From the NCBI RefSeq assembly GCF_000422685.1, contig NZ_AUGN01000001.1, positions 186,001 to 250,000 on the forward strand: 64,000 nucleotides of DNA, read 5' to 3'. The DNA comes from Flavobacterium gelidilacus DSM 15343. Its GTDB lineage: Bacteria > Bacteroidota > Bacteroidia > Flavobacteriales > Flavobacteriaceae. Within the stretch, counting starts at the first letter, position 1, and each line of letters begins with the position of its first letter. Shown here piece by piece: positions 1 through 8,322 of this stretch. Both the position numbers and the translations under genes were made by a program. The notes under the pieces were generated by a model. It did no database searches and was not told the origin of the DNA. It saw only the letters and a list, made by a program, of their open reading frames with translations.

Positions 1-285
1 ATTTCTAAATAATACTTGCTGTTGCAATTCCGTTGGCATCGCTTGATTATTGAAAGCTTCTTCATAAGGAATTCCTTCATCAAAATGATGGGAAACGATA
101 TCGCAATAGTTATTTATAAAATCATAAGCAATATCTAAATCGGCAAAATTAAAGTTACCAGGCCAAGGGGTTACACCCATGTAGAAATTTCTAGTTTCTA
201 CTGGAACAATTACATCTTCATCTTTTTCATTACTACAATTTATAAAGAAAAAGATGCAACTGAAATACAATATTATTTTTTTCAT
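1..285 (-). CDS. Lipoprotein, N-terminal part (runs off window)
   Basis: The open frame begins at an ATG ending at base 285 and runs off the left edge, so only the first 95 residues are visible. The N-terminus has two lysines, a hydrophobic stretch (ILYFSCIFFF) and a lipobox-like INC around residue 17, so it is probably exported and lipid-anchored. The next residues are acidic (NEKDEDV), as is usual behind the lipid-modified Cys in Bacteroidota surface lipoproteins. The mature part (FYMGVTPWPGNF, then a stretch rich in acidic and aromatic residues) could be a glycoside-hydrolase-like barrel start, but I cannot assign a family from this fragment. The lipoprotein call is fairly safe; the function is unknown. 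Confidence 0.7.
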   Translation of the reverse strand, partial: MKKIILYFSCIFFFINCSNEKDEDVIVPVETRNFYMGVTPWPGNFNFADLDIAYDFINNYCDIVSHHFDEGIPYEEAFNNQAMPTELQQQVLFRN

Positions 286-365
286 AATTGTTTTTTATTA
301 ATTTTAATAAACCGCTGGCTGAAGCCGAACAGCAATTCAGCAGTAAACTGTCAACTTAACACTGA

Positions 366-899
366 TTACTGAACACTATTTATCAACTGCCACCATTTCC
401 AAATCGCACCATGTTCATCTGGATAATCTTCCATAAAATTAAACCCTACTTTTTGTAAGACATGATTGGATGCTCCATTGTCAAAATGGGTGTAGGCATT
501 CATTTCTTTAATGTTCATTTGGTTAAAACCATAGTCTAACCAAGCTTTTGACGCTTCCGTTGTGTATCCTTTGTTCCAATGTTTTTCGTTTAAACGATAG
601 CCATAATCATAGAAATTAGTTTTTCCGTTTTCTACGTGATCATCTACGTATTTGATGCCTGTCCAACCAATTAACTCGTTTGTTTCTTTAATTATTGTAG
701 CGAAACGTCCAATGTTATTTCTTTCATATTGCTTTCTAACCATTTCAATATACGTATGAATATCATCAATATTTGTATATGGTTTTTGCCATAAATAAGT
801 ATGAACATTTGGATTGGAATCCATAGCAAATAAAGCTTCTGCATCTTCGTGACGCATTTCTCTTAGTAGTAATCTTTCTGTTTCTAGTATTAAATCCAT
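366..899 (-). CDS. GNAT family N-acetyltransferase (RimJ/RimL type)
   Basis: A 177-residue acetyltransferase of the Acetyltransf_3 group, which transfers acetyl from acetyl-CoA to an amine, often a protein N-terminus or small amine. It starts ILETERLLLREMRHEDA, the usual first strand and helix of this group. The middle has FATIIKETNELIGWTGI, and the CoA-binding part reads RLNEKHWNKGYTTEAS, a Q/RxxGxG/A-like loop. The C-terminus has the conserved asparagine-valine segment (NGASNHVLQKVGF). I start at the Met of MDLILETE; the frame is open 27 bases further upstream but those residues (CSKKKYN) do not belong to the domain. The substrate is not predictable. It is followed upstream by a repeat palindrome separating it from the VOC gene. 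Confidence 0.85.
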   Translation of the reverse strand: MDLILETERLLLREMRHEDAEALFAMDSNPNVHTYLWQKPYTNIDDIHTYIEMVRKQYERNNIGRFATIIKETNELIGWTGIKYVDDHVENGKTNFYDYGYRLNEKHWNKGYTTEASKAWLDYGFNQMNIKEMNAYTHFDNGASNHVLQKVGFNFMEDYPDEHGAIWKWWQLINSVQ

Positions 900-917
900 T
901 AGATTATATTTTTTTTT

Positions 918-981
918 GGAACACAAATTAAAAAAATTAGAGAAATCTTTAAAATTATTCTAATTCTTAAATCTGTGTTCC
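918..981. repeat. GGAACACA-type palindromic repeat, copy 1
   Basis: Starts ggaacacaaatt and ends with the inverted form aatctgtgttcc, so the ends pair as a long imperfect hairpin. It belongs to the interspersed family also seen near 3190, 3701, 8600, 34120, 54205 and 58190. It overlaps the 3' end of the VOC gene, whose last residues (GTQI and stop) are encoded by it. Confidence 0.75.
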
Positions 982-1356
982 TTCTATTTTTATATTTGAA
1001 ATTACTATTCTAAAACCATCTGGATCGAAAATCATTTTACCATTTTCATTCCAATAAGGATTTTTTGAAGTAATTATTTCAATAGAATTTTTTAATATAT
1101 TTTCAATCAATTGATTATACTCAATAATAGTATTAGGATAAAAGACTAAAATATCATCTTCATTATAATTAAAATCTACAGTTTCATCTGATTTTGTAAA
1201 TTCTAAATGCCAATCTAAATTGGGTTTGCCTAAAAATAATCCATCATAAGAATCATGATCTTCAAAACTACCTAAGACTTCAAAACCCAAAACAGTTGTG
1301 TAAAATGTTTTAATTTTATCTAAATCATTGGTATGTCTGGCAAATCTGAATTTCAT
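967..1356 (-). CDS. VOC (glyoxalase/bleomycin-resistance fold) protein
   Basis: A 129-residue single-domain vicinal-oxygen-chelate protein. It starts MKFRFARHTNDLDKIKTFYTTVLGFEVLG, which is the standard first beta-alpha unit (arrival His, then FY..vLGF), and ends with FDPDGFRIVIS, the usual last strand (DPDG). It lacks an obvious full set of metal ligands, so resistance or lyase activity cannot be claimed; many such proteins bind small ligands. Its start codon overlaps the stop of the DUF1003 gene (TAATG), so the two are probably translated from one mRNA. The last four residues lie inside a palindromic repeat, suggesting that the repeat insertion supplied the present C-terminus. Confidence 0.8.
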   Translation of the reverse strand: MKFRFARHTNDLDKIKTFYTTVLGFEVLGSFEDHDSYDGLFLGKPNLDWHLEFTKSDETVDFNYNEDDILVFYPNTIIEYNQLIENILKNSIEIITSKNPYWNENGKMIFDPDGFRIVISNIKIEGTQI

Positions 1357-1898
1357 TATTTAGGAATGCTATTTTTTTGTAACTTTTTAAGTATTTCCAT
1401 TTGTTCGGCTTGACTTTTTATTAGCATCTGAATTTGTTCTTCCAATAATAAATCTATTTTTTGATGCAAACTTCTTAATTCCAATTCGGCTTTCAAGTTA
1501 ATTAAATAGTCGTTTTCACTACGTTTTCTATCTTTTTCTTCTTGACGATTTTGACTCATCATGATGATTGGCGCTTGTAAAGCCGCAATACAAGATAAAA
1601 TCAAATTCATTAAAATATAGGGATAGGGATCAAATTTAAAAGTATTTGTTAAGGCTAAGGAATTGAACAAAATCCAAATAAATAAAATAATGGCAAACAG
1701 AATGATAAACTTCCAACTTCCTCCAAAACTAGCTACTTTATCAGAAATCTTTTGACCTCTTGACATAACTTCTTCTGGTTGATTTAATAAGTTTTCAACC
1801 ATTAGTTTTTCTTCATCAATAGTTTGTTGCACTATTTTTTGAAGTTTTAATTGATGTTGTTTGTCTGAGTTTAAAAGGTTTTTAGATGATTTGTCCAT
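1356..1898 (-). CDS. DUF1003 family membrane protein
   Basis: A 180-residue inner-membrane protein of the DUF1003 family, whose function is not established. There are two membrane segments (about residues 62-84, WKFIILFAIILFIWILFNSL, and about 96-117, YILMNLILSCIAALQAPII). They are followed by the family hallmark S/MSQNRQEEKDRKRSENDYLINLKAELELRSLHQKID and a helical, probably coiled-coil tail. The N-terminal 60 residues are charged and cytoplasmic. The gene is the upstream partner of the VOC gene, overlapping by one base (TAATG), so the pair is co-translated. It lies 13 bp downstream of the nucleoside phosphorylase gene and may be in the same transcript. Confidence 0.85.
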   Translation of the reverse strand: MDKSSKNLLNSDKQHQLKLQKIVQQTIDEEKLMVENLLNQPEEVMSRGQKISDKVASFGGSWKFIILFAIILFIWILFNSLALTNTFKFDPYPYILMNLILSCIAALQAPIIMMSQNRQEEKDRKRSENDYLINLKAELELRSLHQKIDLLLEEQIQMLIKSQAEQMEILKKLQKNSIPK

Positions 1899-1911
1899 TG
1901 TGTTCCTAGTT

Positions 1912-2778
1912 TTATTCAGCTAATTTGTCTAATGCATAAGCGATTAATTCATCCACAGCTTTGTATGGGTCTTCGCTAAAGTTACCTGTTGCTCTGTTGG
2001 CTATAATAGCATTTAAGGATAAACATTCGTGACCTAATAATTTTCCTAAACCATAAATAGCACCTGTTTCCATTTCTAGATTGGTCATTTTAATTCCTTT
2101 GTAGTTGAAGCTATCCATTTTTTTGTTCAAGTCATTGTCTTGAATTTCTAGACGTAAGACTCTTCCTTGTGGGCCATAAAATCCTCCAGCTGTTCCAGTG
2201 AAACCTTTGAATATTTTATTGCTTTCTAATTTCTTTTCTAGTTTTTCACTTCCTTTAATTACATACGGACGCCCTTTTCTTAAATCCCAATTCGTATGTT
2301 CTATGAAAGCATCTTCTATTTCAGTAACAGAAATAGCGTCAATTAAATACGAGCGAAGCATGTTGTCTAATCCTAATCCATATTGACTCAATACAAAGCT
2401 ATCACAAGGTATATCTGCTTGCAAAGAACCTGAAGTTCCAATACGAACAATGTTTAAGGATACTAAGTTTTCTTTGGGTTTACGCGTTTTTAAATCAATG
2501 TTCACTAAAGCATCTATTTCGTTCATGACAATATCTATGTTGTCTGGACCAATTCCGGTTGACATGACTGACATTCTTTTGCCTTTGTAGATTCCGGTTT
2601 GGGTTTTGAATTCACGTTTTTGAGTAGAAAACTCAATTGAATCAAAGTGTTTGGTTATTTTCTCTACACGATTTTGATCTCCTACAAAGATAATATTGTG
2701 TGCAATGTTTTCTGGATGTAAATTCAAATGGTAAACGCTACCGTCTGGATTTAAAATTAATTCTGATGATTTTATCAT
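1912..2778 (-). CDS. Nucleoside phosphorylase (uridine phosphorylase-like)
   Basis: A 288-residue phosphorylase of the PNP/UDP superfamily that splits a nucleoside with phosphate into base and ribose-1-phosphate in salvage. It shows FVGDQNRVEKI (the GDPxRV-like phosphate loop near residue 32), STGIGPDNIDIVMNE, and the central IVRIGTSGSLQADIP, which is the xRxGTxG phosphate-binding motif. Near the C-terminus TNLEMETGAIYGLGKLLGH matches the conserved Met-Glu ribose-binding motif. Length is near that of the bacteroidetal members, slightly above E. coli Udp. The specificity (uridine versus purines) is not settled by what I can see. It heads a minus-strand series with DUF1003 and VOC genes downstream. 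Confidence 0.88.
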   Translation of the reverse strand: MIKSSELILNPDGSVYHLNLHPENIAHNIIFVGDQNRVEKITKHFDSIEFSTQKREFKTQTGIYKGKRMSVMSTGIGPDNIDIVMNEIDALVNIDLKTRKPKENLVSLNIVRIGTSGSLQADIPCDSFVLSQYGLGLDNMLRSYLIDAISVTEIEDAFIEHTNWDLRKGRPYVIKGSEKLEKKLESNKIFKGFTGTAGGFYGPQGRVLRLEIQDNDLNKKMDSFNYKGIKMTNLEMETGAIYGLGKLLGHECLSLNAIIANRATGNFSEDPYKAVDELIAYALDKLAE

Positions 2779-2847
2779 TGTTTATGAGTTTATGTGGTTA
2801 AAAGGTTAAAATGGTTTGTGTTTACTTTATTGTTACTGAACACTTTC

Positions 2848-3180
2848 TCAACCTCCAACACGTTTGGTTTTAAATCCTTTTTCTTGAAGGTATTTCATTA
2901 TTTTATCACGGTAGTCTCCTTGTATGATGATTTCTCCTTCTTTGAAGCTTCCACCAACAGCGAATTTGTTTTTTATTTCTTTGGCGAGTAGTTTAAAGTC
3001 TTCGTCTTCTCCTTCATAGCCTGAAATTATGGTGGTGGCTTTTCCTTTTCGTTTTTCGTATTTGCAAATCATTGGTTCTTTTTGAACGAATAATTCGTGT
3101 TCTTTTTCCTCAACGGTTTCTGGTTCGTTAGAAAATTCGTGGTCTGGGAATAGTTTTTTTAGTTGGTCTTCTAGGTTCAT
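2848..3180 (-). CDS. SUI1/YciH family translation factor
   Basis: A 110-residue protein of the SUI1 (eIF1-like, YciH) family, which acts on initiation-complex fidelity at the small ribosomal subunit. After a charged, variable N-terminus (about 40 residues) comes the SUI1 core: KRKGKATTIISGYEGEDEDFKLLAKEIKNKFAVGGSFKEGEIIIQGDYRDKIMKYLQEKGF. The K/R-rich first strand and the GxGGxxK-like VGGSFKEG loop with IIIQGD are the family signature. The protein ends KTKRVGG, as many bacterial members do. Two half-copies of the GGAACACA repeat lie upstream of its start. Confidence 0.9.
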   Translation of the reverse strand: MNLEDQLKKLFPDHEFSNEPETVEEKEHELFVQKEPMICKYEKRKGKATTIISGYEGEDEDFKLLAKEIKNKFAVGGSFKEGEIIIQGDYRDKIMKYLQEKGFKTKRVGG

Positions 3181-3191
3181 TTTTATTTTTT

Positions 3192-3275
3192 TTAGAACAC
3201 AGATTGAAGAAATCTGAGAAATTAATAAAATCTATGTATGATAATTTTTGGAACACAGATTAAAGTAATTTGAGA
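3192..3275. repeat. Two direct GAACACAGATT half-repeats
   Basis: gaacacagattgaagaaatc at 3194 and gaacacagattaaagtaatt at about 3251 are direct copies of the same family arm without the inverted partner. They lie between the SUI1 and GxxExxY genes. Confidence 0.65.
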
Positions 3276-3289
3276 AATCTATATAATTT

Positions 3290-3682
3290 TTATTTGTGTT
3301 TTTTTAAATCGTTTGTGAATATTTTTCTTATGAATTGTGGGTCTTTTCCAAAATTTAGGATTAAACCAACCTCACACTTTGTTGCTTTTAGGTAATTTAG
3401 TAATTGATTTTCATGAGTTTCAATTAGATATTCAACACATTTTAATTCAACTATAACTGATTCATTAATAATTATATCTGGTACATATTCTCCAACAATT
3501 TCATTCTTATAATAAACACTTAACTTTTTTTCAGATTCTATAATATACCCTCTTTTGTTTAACTCAATTAGCATAGATTTATGATAGACTTTTTCAAGAA
3601 AACCATAACCTAGTTCATTGTAAACATCATAATAAATACCAATGATGCTTTTTGTTAATTCTTGATGAGGGAATATTTTCAT
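3290..3682 (-). CDS. GxxExxY family protein
   Basis: A 130-residue member of the GxxExxY family, common in Bacteroidota and thought to have a PD-(D/E)xK nuclease-like fold; its activity is not established. The name motif is visible as GYGFLEKVYHKSM, with the preceding IIGIYYDVYNELG. The nuclease-like core is VGEYVPDIIINESVIVELKCVE, giving D and E-L-K in PD-(D/E)xK order. The C-terminus LNYLKATKCEVGLILNFG is typical. I start at the Met of MKIFPHQELT, because the 14 upstream in-frame residues come from the adjoining repeat sequence. The gene sits between copies of the GGAACACA repeats on both sides. Confidence 0.87.
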   Translation of the reverse strand: MKIFPHQELTKSIIGIYYDVYNELGYGFLEKVYHKSMLIELNKRGYIIESEKKLSVYYKNEIVGEYVPDIIINESVIVELKCVEYLIETHENQLLNYLKATKCEVGLILNFGKDPQFIRKIFTNDLKKHK

Positions 3683-3700
3683 TTCTAATTTAATTAAAAA

Positions 3701-3809
3701 GGAACACAGATTTAAGAAATTCAAGAAATCTAAATAATTTAATTTATAGTGTCTTTTAGCATCGCAAAGAGATTTTTAAAATTTCTCTAATTTCTTCAAT
3801 CTGTGTTCC
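3701..3809. repeat. GGAACACA-type palindromic repeat, full copy
   Basis: Begins ggaacacagatttaagaaat and ends with the inverted arm (aatttcttcaatctgtgttcc), about 109 bp. Between the arms lies agcatcgcaaagagattttt, related to the cgcaaag phrases near 8420. It lies between the convergently read oxygenase stop region and the GxxExxY start. Confidence 0.8.
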
Positions 3810-3894
3810 AAAATCTTTATTAATGATAATTAAAACAAAAAAACCAAACCCCAAAACAATTGGAATTTGGAATTTTCTATAGTAATCTACTAAT

Positions 3895-4848
3895 TTATTT
3901 CTTAATCAATCCTAATTCTACTAATCTTTCGTGTAGGAATTCACCAGCGGTGATGTCTTCGTACTTTTTTGGATTATTAGCATTTATACAATCTGCTAAC
4001 ACATCTAGTTTCATATCGCTTACTGGATGCATGAAGAATGGAATAGAATATCTTGAGTTACCCCAATTTTCTCTTGCTGGATTTACTACTTGATGGATCG
4101 TTGATTTTAATTTGTTGTTGGTATGTCTTGATAACATATCACCTACATTAATCATTAATTCATCTGGTTCGGCCATGGCATCAATCCAATCCCCGTTGTG
4201 GTTTTGAACTTGTAAGCCTTTTCCTTGAGCACCCATTAATAGAGTAATCAAGTTGATGTCACCATGTGCGGCTGCTCTTACTGCTCCGTCTTTTGGTTCA
4301 TCTGTTATTGGTGGGTAATGAATTGGTCTTAATATAGAATTTCCATCTTTGATGTATTTATCAAAATAGAACTCGTCTAAACCAATGTATATAGCTAAGG
4401 CTCTTAGTACATAAATACCCGTTTTCTCTAACATTTGGTAAGCTTCTTTACCCGTAGTATTAAAATTAGGTAATTCAGTTACTTCTACATTGTCTGGATA
4501 TTCACTAGCGTATTTGGAATCTTTTTCCACATACTGCCCAAAGTGCCAAAACTCTTTTAAATCACCAGCAGAACGTCCTTTAGCATGTTCTTTACCGAAA
4601 GAAACGTAACCACGTTGTCCTCCAATACCAGGAATTTCATATTTAGCTTTTGTTTCAAGAGGTAATTGGAAAAAGTTACGAACTTCACCATATAAACCTT
4701 GAACTAATTCGTCATCTAAAAAATGACCTTTTAATGCTACAAATCCAATTTCTTCGTAGGCTTTTCCGATTTCATTTACAAATTTTTGTTTACGTGCCGG
4801 GTCATCCGACAGGAAATCACGTAAGTCAACACTAGGAATTTTTTGCAT
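3895..4848 (-). CDS. 2-oxoglutarate/Fe(II) oxygenase, isopenicillin-N-synthase family
   Basis: A 317-residue non-haem iron oxygenase with the DIOX_N plus 2OG-FeII_Oxy layout. The N-terminal part (IPSVDLRDFLSDD..., residues 4-115) is the DIOX_N domain. The iron triad is visible as AAAHGDINLITLL (His and Asp) and KLKSTIHQVVNP (second His), followed by RYSIPFFMHP, the R-x-S motif that binds the 2-oxoglutarate carboxylate. Substrates of bacterial members vary widely (hydroxylations, desaturations, ethylene formation) and nothing nearby fixes this one. It is divergent from the E1 gene, with the E1 promoter in between, and no operon partner is apparent. Confidence 0.88.
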   Translation of the reverse strand: MQKIPSVDLRDFLSDDPARKQKFVNEIGKAYEEIGFVALKGHFLDDELVQGLYGEVRNFFQLPLETKAKYEIPGIGGQRGYVSFGKEHAKGRSAGDLKEFWHFGQYVEKDSKYASEYPDNVEVTELPNFNTTGKEAYQMLEKTGIYVLRALAIYIGLDEFYFDKYIKDGNSILRPIHYPPITDEPKDGAVRAAAHGDINLITLLMGAQGKGLQVQNHNGDWIDAMAEPDELMINVGDMLSRHTNNKLKSTIHQVVNPARENWGNSRYSIPFFMHPVSDMKLDVLADCINANNPKKYEDITAGEFLHERLVELGLIKK

Positions 4849-4965
4849 TGTATTTCTTTATTGTTACTAACTTACAATAGACTTAAGTATCTATCTAAAA
4901 CAAAAGTAAGAATAATTTTGAACTATTAACAATTGTTAGAATCTTTTCAAATAAAAATATAACAA

Positions 4966-4998
4966 TTTGAATCAAATCTGTTATTTTTATTACTTTTG
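4966..4998 (+). promoter_or_regulatory. Sigma-A promoter of the E1 gene
   Basis: TTTG at 4966-4969, 21 bp, then TACTTTTG at 4991-4998, an exact TAnnTTTG; the ATG follows at 5026. It fits the Bacteroidota consensus. Confidence 0.7.
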
Positions 4999-5025
4999 AT
5001 GTTTTAAAAACAAATACATTTTACA

Positions 5026-7002
5026 ATGAATTTCGATAGAAAAGAGTTATCCAATGCAACATTAGTTAGTTTATACAAAAAGCTACTAAAACCAAGACTT
5101 ATAGAAGAGAAGATGTTGATTCTATTGCGTCAGGGAAAGGTGTCTAAATGGTTTTCTGGAATAGGACAAGAAGCTATTTCTGTGGGAATTACGGCAGCTT
5201 TAGACTCAGATGAATATATATTGCCAATGCACCGAAACTTAGGTGTTTTTACAGGAAGAGATATTCCATTACATAGATTATTCTCACAATGGCAAGGGAA
5301 GAAATCAGGGTTTACGAAAGGAAGAGACCGAAGTTTTCACTTTGGAACACAAGAATTCAAGATTATTGGGATGATATCGCACCTTGGTCCGCAAATGGGT
5401 GTTGCTGATGGAATTGCATTAGCCAATAAACTAAAGAAAAACGGAAAAGTAACCGCAGTATTTACTGGAGAAGGAGCTACTTCTGAAGGAGACTTTCATG
5501 AAGCCTTAAACATTGCTGCTGTATGGGAATTACCTGTACTTTTTGTCATAGAAAACAATGGATACGGTCTTTCGACACCAACAAATGAGCAATATCGTTG
5601 TGAGAACTTAGCTGATAAGGGTGTTGGTTATGGCATGGAAAGTCACATTATTGATGGAAATAATATATTGGAAGTTTATACTAAGATTGCTGAATTAAAA
5701 GCATCTATGGTGGATAATCCAAGACCTGTGTTGTTGGAGTTTAAGACTTTTAGAATGCGTGGTCATGAAGAGGCTAGTGGTACAAAATACGTTCCACAAG
5801 AGTTGATGGATATGTGGGCCGTTAAGGATCCTATTGCTAATTTTAAAGAATACTTGCTTGGTATTTCGGCTATCAATGAAGAAGATGATGCTAATTTTAA
5901 AGCGGATATTAAAGCTGAAATTGATGAACATTGGGCAAAAACTCAAGCTGAACCTGACTTTACAGCCGTGTTAAGTGAAGAGTTAAATGATGTATACAAA
6001 CCGTATGACTTTGAGGAGTTTACGCCAAGTGAAGCAAAAGAGAATATTCGTTTTATTGATGCTATATCTTCTAGTTTGAAGCAATCTATGAAACGTCATC
6101 CTAACTTGGTGATAATGGGACAAGACATTGCTGAGTATGGTGGTGCTTTTAAGATAACAGACGGTTTTGTGGAAGCTTTTGGAAAAGAAAGAGTCCGAAA
6201 TACTCCTATATGTGAAAGTGCTGTAGTTTCGGCTGCTAATGGACTTTCTATTAATGGGCACAAAGCGATTATGGAAATGCAGTTTGCTGATTTTGTATCT
6301 TCAGGCTTTAATCCTATTGTGAATTTATTGGCTAAACAACATTACCGTTGGAATGAAAAAGCCGATGTAGTAGTGCGTATGCCTTGTGGTGGTGGTACTC
6401 AAGCAGGACCTTTTCATTCGCAGACTAATGAAGCATGGTTTACCAAAACACCAGGTTTAAAGGTGGTTTATCCAGCTTTTCCTTATGATGCGAAAGGGTT
6501 ATTGAACACAGCGATTAATGATCCTAATCCTGTATTGTATTTTGAACACAAACAATTATACAGAAGCATTACGCAAGATGTGCCTAAAGATTATTATACG
6601 ATTCCTTTTGGAAAAGCAGCTATGCTTAAAGAAGGAACTGATGTAACCGTTATTTCTTTTGGTGCTGGAGTGCATTGGGCTTTAGCTACTTTAGACAAAC
6701 ACCCTGAAATTAAGGCTGATGTAATTGATTTAAGAAGTTTACAACCTTTAGATACCGAAACTATATTTAAGTCAGTTAGAAAGACAGGCAAGTGTATTAT
6801 TCTGCAAGAAGATACTATGTTTGGTGGAATTGCTAGTGATATTTCTGCTTTACTTATGGAAAACTGTTTTGAATCTTTAGATGCTCCTGTGCAACGTGTA
6901 GCGAGTTTAGATAGTCCTATTCCGTTTGTAAAGGCTATTGAAGATCAGTATTTGCCTAAGGTTAGGTTTGAAAAGCAGCTGTTGGCTTTGATTTCTTATT
7001 AG
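5026..7002 (+). CDS. 2-oxoacid dehydrogenase E1, fused alpha and beta subunits
   Basis: A 658-residue thiamine-diphosphate enzyme that decarboxylates a 2-oxoacid and passes the acyl group to lipoyl-E2. Residues 1-320 are the alpha subunit: [16 protein letters not shown], then the thiamine-diphosphate motif [18 protein letters not shown] ending in VIENN (GDG...NN type). Residues about 340-658 are the beta subunit: [36 protein letters not shown] and [13 protein letters not shown]. Separate genes are usual elsewhere, but this fusion is common in Bacteroidota, where it is mostly annotated as branched-chain or generic E1. No E2 or E3 gene is adjacent, so the substrate (pyruvate versus branched-chain 2-oxoacids) is open. 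It is transcribed alone from the promoter at 4966 and ends at a terminator. Confidence 0.92.
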   Translation: MNFDRKELSNATLVSLYKKLLKPRLIEEKMLILLRQGKVSKWFSGIGQEAISVGITAALDSDEYILPMHRNLGVFTGRDIPLHRLFSQWQGKKSGFTKGRDRSFHFGTQEFKIIGMISHLGPQMGVADGIALANKLKKNGKVTAVFTGEGATSEGDFHEALNIAAVWELPVLFVIENNGYGLSTPTNEQYRCENLADKGVGYGMESHIIDGNNILEVYTKIAELKASMVDNPRPVLLEFKTFRMRGHEEASGTKYVPQELMDMWAVKDPIANFKEYLLGISAINEEDDANFKADIKAEIDEHWAKTQAEPDFTAVLSEELNDVYKPYDFEEFTPSEAKENIRFIDAISSSLKQSMKRHPNLVIMGQDIAEYGGAFKITDGFVEAFGKERVRNTPICESAVVSAANGLSINGHKAIMEMQFADFVSSGFNPIVNLLAKQHYRWNEKADVVVRMPCGGGTQAGPFHSQTNEAWFTKTPGLKVVYPAFPYDAKGLLNTAINDPNPVLYFEHKQLYRSITQDVPKDYYTIPFGKAAMLKEGTDVTVISFGAGVHWALATLDKHPEIKADVIDLRSLQPLDTETIFKSVRKTGKCIILQEDTMFGGIASDISALLMENCFESLDAPVQRVASLDSPIPFVKAIEDQYLPKVRFEKQLLALISY

Positions 7003-7032
7003 TTATTAGTCTTCAGTGGATTATTATAACAA

Positions 7033-7070
7033 AACAAGAAGTAGAACTTTTCTATTTCTTGTTTTTTTTT
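7033..7070 (+). terminator. Rho-independent terminator after E1
   Basis: aacaagaa (7033-7040) pairs with ttcttgtt (7056-7063), extended by taga/tcta, and is followed by an unbroken run of T to 7070. Confidence 0.85.
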
Positions 7071-7099
7071 GTAACACTTTTTAAAATTATTTCAAAAGA

Positions 7100-7116
7100 G
7101 TCACACTTTCTGTGAC
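7100..7116. other. Short perfect hairpin GTCACA/TGTGAC
   Basis: gtcaca-ctttc-tgtgac, followed by aaactattttttttt. A further gtgtcaca occurs at about 7139. It could be a second terminator or a protein-binding palindrome; I cannot tell which. Confidence 0.4.
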
Positions 7117-7167
7117 AAACTATTTTTTTTTAATAAAAGTGTCACAACATCTATAACTCTATTAAAA

Positions 7168-7217
7168 AACAATCCAAAAACAGGTATTTATACCCGTTTT
7201 TAGGATTGTTTTTTTTA
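7168..7217 (+). terminator. Second long hairpin with T-tract
   Basis: aacaatcc (7168-7175) pairs with ggattgtt (about 7203-7210); inside it aaaaac pairs with gttttt and ggtat with atacc, then a T-run. It has terminator form but no gene directly in front of it, so it may end a small RNA or be the edge of the element at 7218-8322. Confidence 0.65.
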
Positions 7218-7293
7218 TTTACTTTACAGTCAAGTTTAAGTTTAGGTACTACAACCTAGGTTTTAAGTGGGCGTTACTACTATGTAAAGTAAA
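7218..7293. other. Structured element upstream of the unknown gene
   Basis: TTTACTTTACA (7218-7228) and its exact inverse TGTAAAGTAAA (7283-7293) enclose about 55 bases. These contain the self-complementary AACCTAGGTT (7254-7263) and a GC-richer patch (aagtgggcg). No gene is seen; it looks like a folded RNA or a binding region ahead of the gene at 7456. Confidence 0.4.
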
Positions 7294-7455
7294 AGGGAAG
7301 CCCAAGGGATGGTATATGTTTATACTATTTTGGTTTGGTTTTGCGTTTGGTATGTTTAGGCTGGTTTTCATTTTTTAATGACTGGTTTTACTATTGTAAT
7401 ACAGAATAAAAGGCTAAAAAATTGTTAGATAATTAATGTTAATTTGAACTGTAAA

Positions 7456-8169
7456 ATGGCAAGAATAATCTCTTATGAAGGCAAACGACTACCTAAAATA
7501 GAGGGCTTTGTGACTTACCCTTTAGATAATGCTTTAATTATTAGGGCAAAAAGTGGTTTTACGGCTGATGGTTTGCAAAACAACCCTAAGTATGACCTTT
7601 GCAAAAGGAATGCCTCTGAATTTGGAGCGGTTTCTCGTGTGTGCAAGCTAATACGCATGAGATTGCATGAGGTTTTGCCCAAACAAAACATGTTAGATAT
7701 GGTAAATGCTTTTACTAAAAAAATGCACTCGTTGTTGGTTAATGATAAGCTGCATGAAAAAGGAAAACGAACGGTTGCCACAGCTTTAGCTACTAAAGAA
7801 GGCAAAAAGGCATTATTGGGTTATGATTTTAACCCAGACAGTTCTTTTACGTTTAATTATGCTATTGATGAGGAGCAATTGATTGTACAAGTAAAAAAAA
7901 CTACTGCTTGTAACTTGCAATGGATTGGTTTGCGTATGCTGGTACTGGATATTAATTTAGACACTGGTGCTGGAGATTTACATACTAATGATTGGAATTT
8001 TGAGAAGCATAATACTTTAGCTTTGTGTTATGACATACCTGAAGTAAAGGAAACCACAGGAACTTTGTTCTATTTGTTAGAAGTGCAGGCTTTTACATTA
8101 GAAGAAGCGTCTTATGTACCTGCTAAGGATTCTAAAGGATTGTTGCTTTTTGATATAGTGGCTGCATAA
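7456..8169 (+). CDS. Conserved flavobacterial protein of unknown function
   Basis: A 237-residue protein that I do not recognise as a named family. No signal peptide or membrane segment is seen. The N-terminal half is basic and Cys-containing (DLCKRNASEFGAVSRVCKLIRMRL); the C-terminal half alternates hydrophobic residues as in a beta-rich fold (LIVQVKKTTACNLQWIGLRMLVLDINLDTG) and ends SKGLLLFDIVAA. I start at the ATG of MARIISYEG rather than the TTG four codons earlier. The gene is framed by structured noncoding DNA: stem-loops at 7168-7293 upstream and a conserved 75-bp element with a GAAA-capped hairpin downstream at 8248. The same 75-bp element also follows rtcB at 29490. This makes a repeated genomic unit possible. 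Confidence 0.7.
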   Translation: MARIISYEGKRLPKIEGFVTYPLDNALIIRAKSGFTADGLQNNPKYDLCKRNASEFGAVSRVCKLIRMRLHEVLPKQNMLDMVNAFTKKMHSLLVNDKLHEKGKRTVATALATKEGKKALLGYDFNPDSSFTFNYAIDEEQLIVQVKKTTACNLQWIGLRMLVLDINLDTGAGDLHTNDWNFEKHNTLALCYDIPEVKETTGTLFYLLEVQAFTLEEASYVPAKDSKGLLLFDIVAA

Positions 8170-8214
8170 GTACATTATGTAACCATCAATAAGATATAAT
8201 ATCTTAAGATTACA

Positions 8215-8253
8215 AAAACAATCATAAAAAAAGGGTGTTTTAATTGTTTTTTG
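8215..8253 (+). terminator. Probable terminator after the unknown gene
   Basis: aaaacaat (8215-8222) pairs with attgtttt (8243-8250) across a 20-base loop, followed by T-rich sequence. The loop is long, so confidence is moderate. Confidence 0.5.
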
Positions 8254-8322
8254 TGGTTTTTTTTTGGTTAAGTTTGGTTTGTTGAAAATTATTTTTGCCG
8301 ATTACGGGAAACCGTAAGGATG
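8248..8322 (+). repeat. 75-bp conserved element with GAAA-tetraloop hairpin, copy 1
   Basis: Shares ttttgtggttttt...ttggttngttgaaaattattt and then gccgattacgggaaaccg...taaggatg with 29490-29564. The core is a perfect hairpin: ttacgg (8302-8307), gaaa, ccgtaa (8312-8317), i.e. a 6-bp stem with a GNRA-type loop. Confidence 0.75.
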
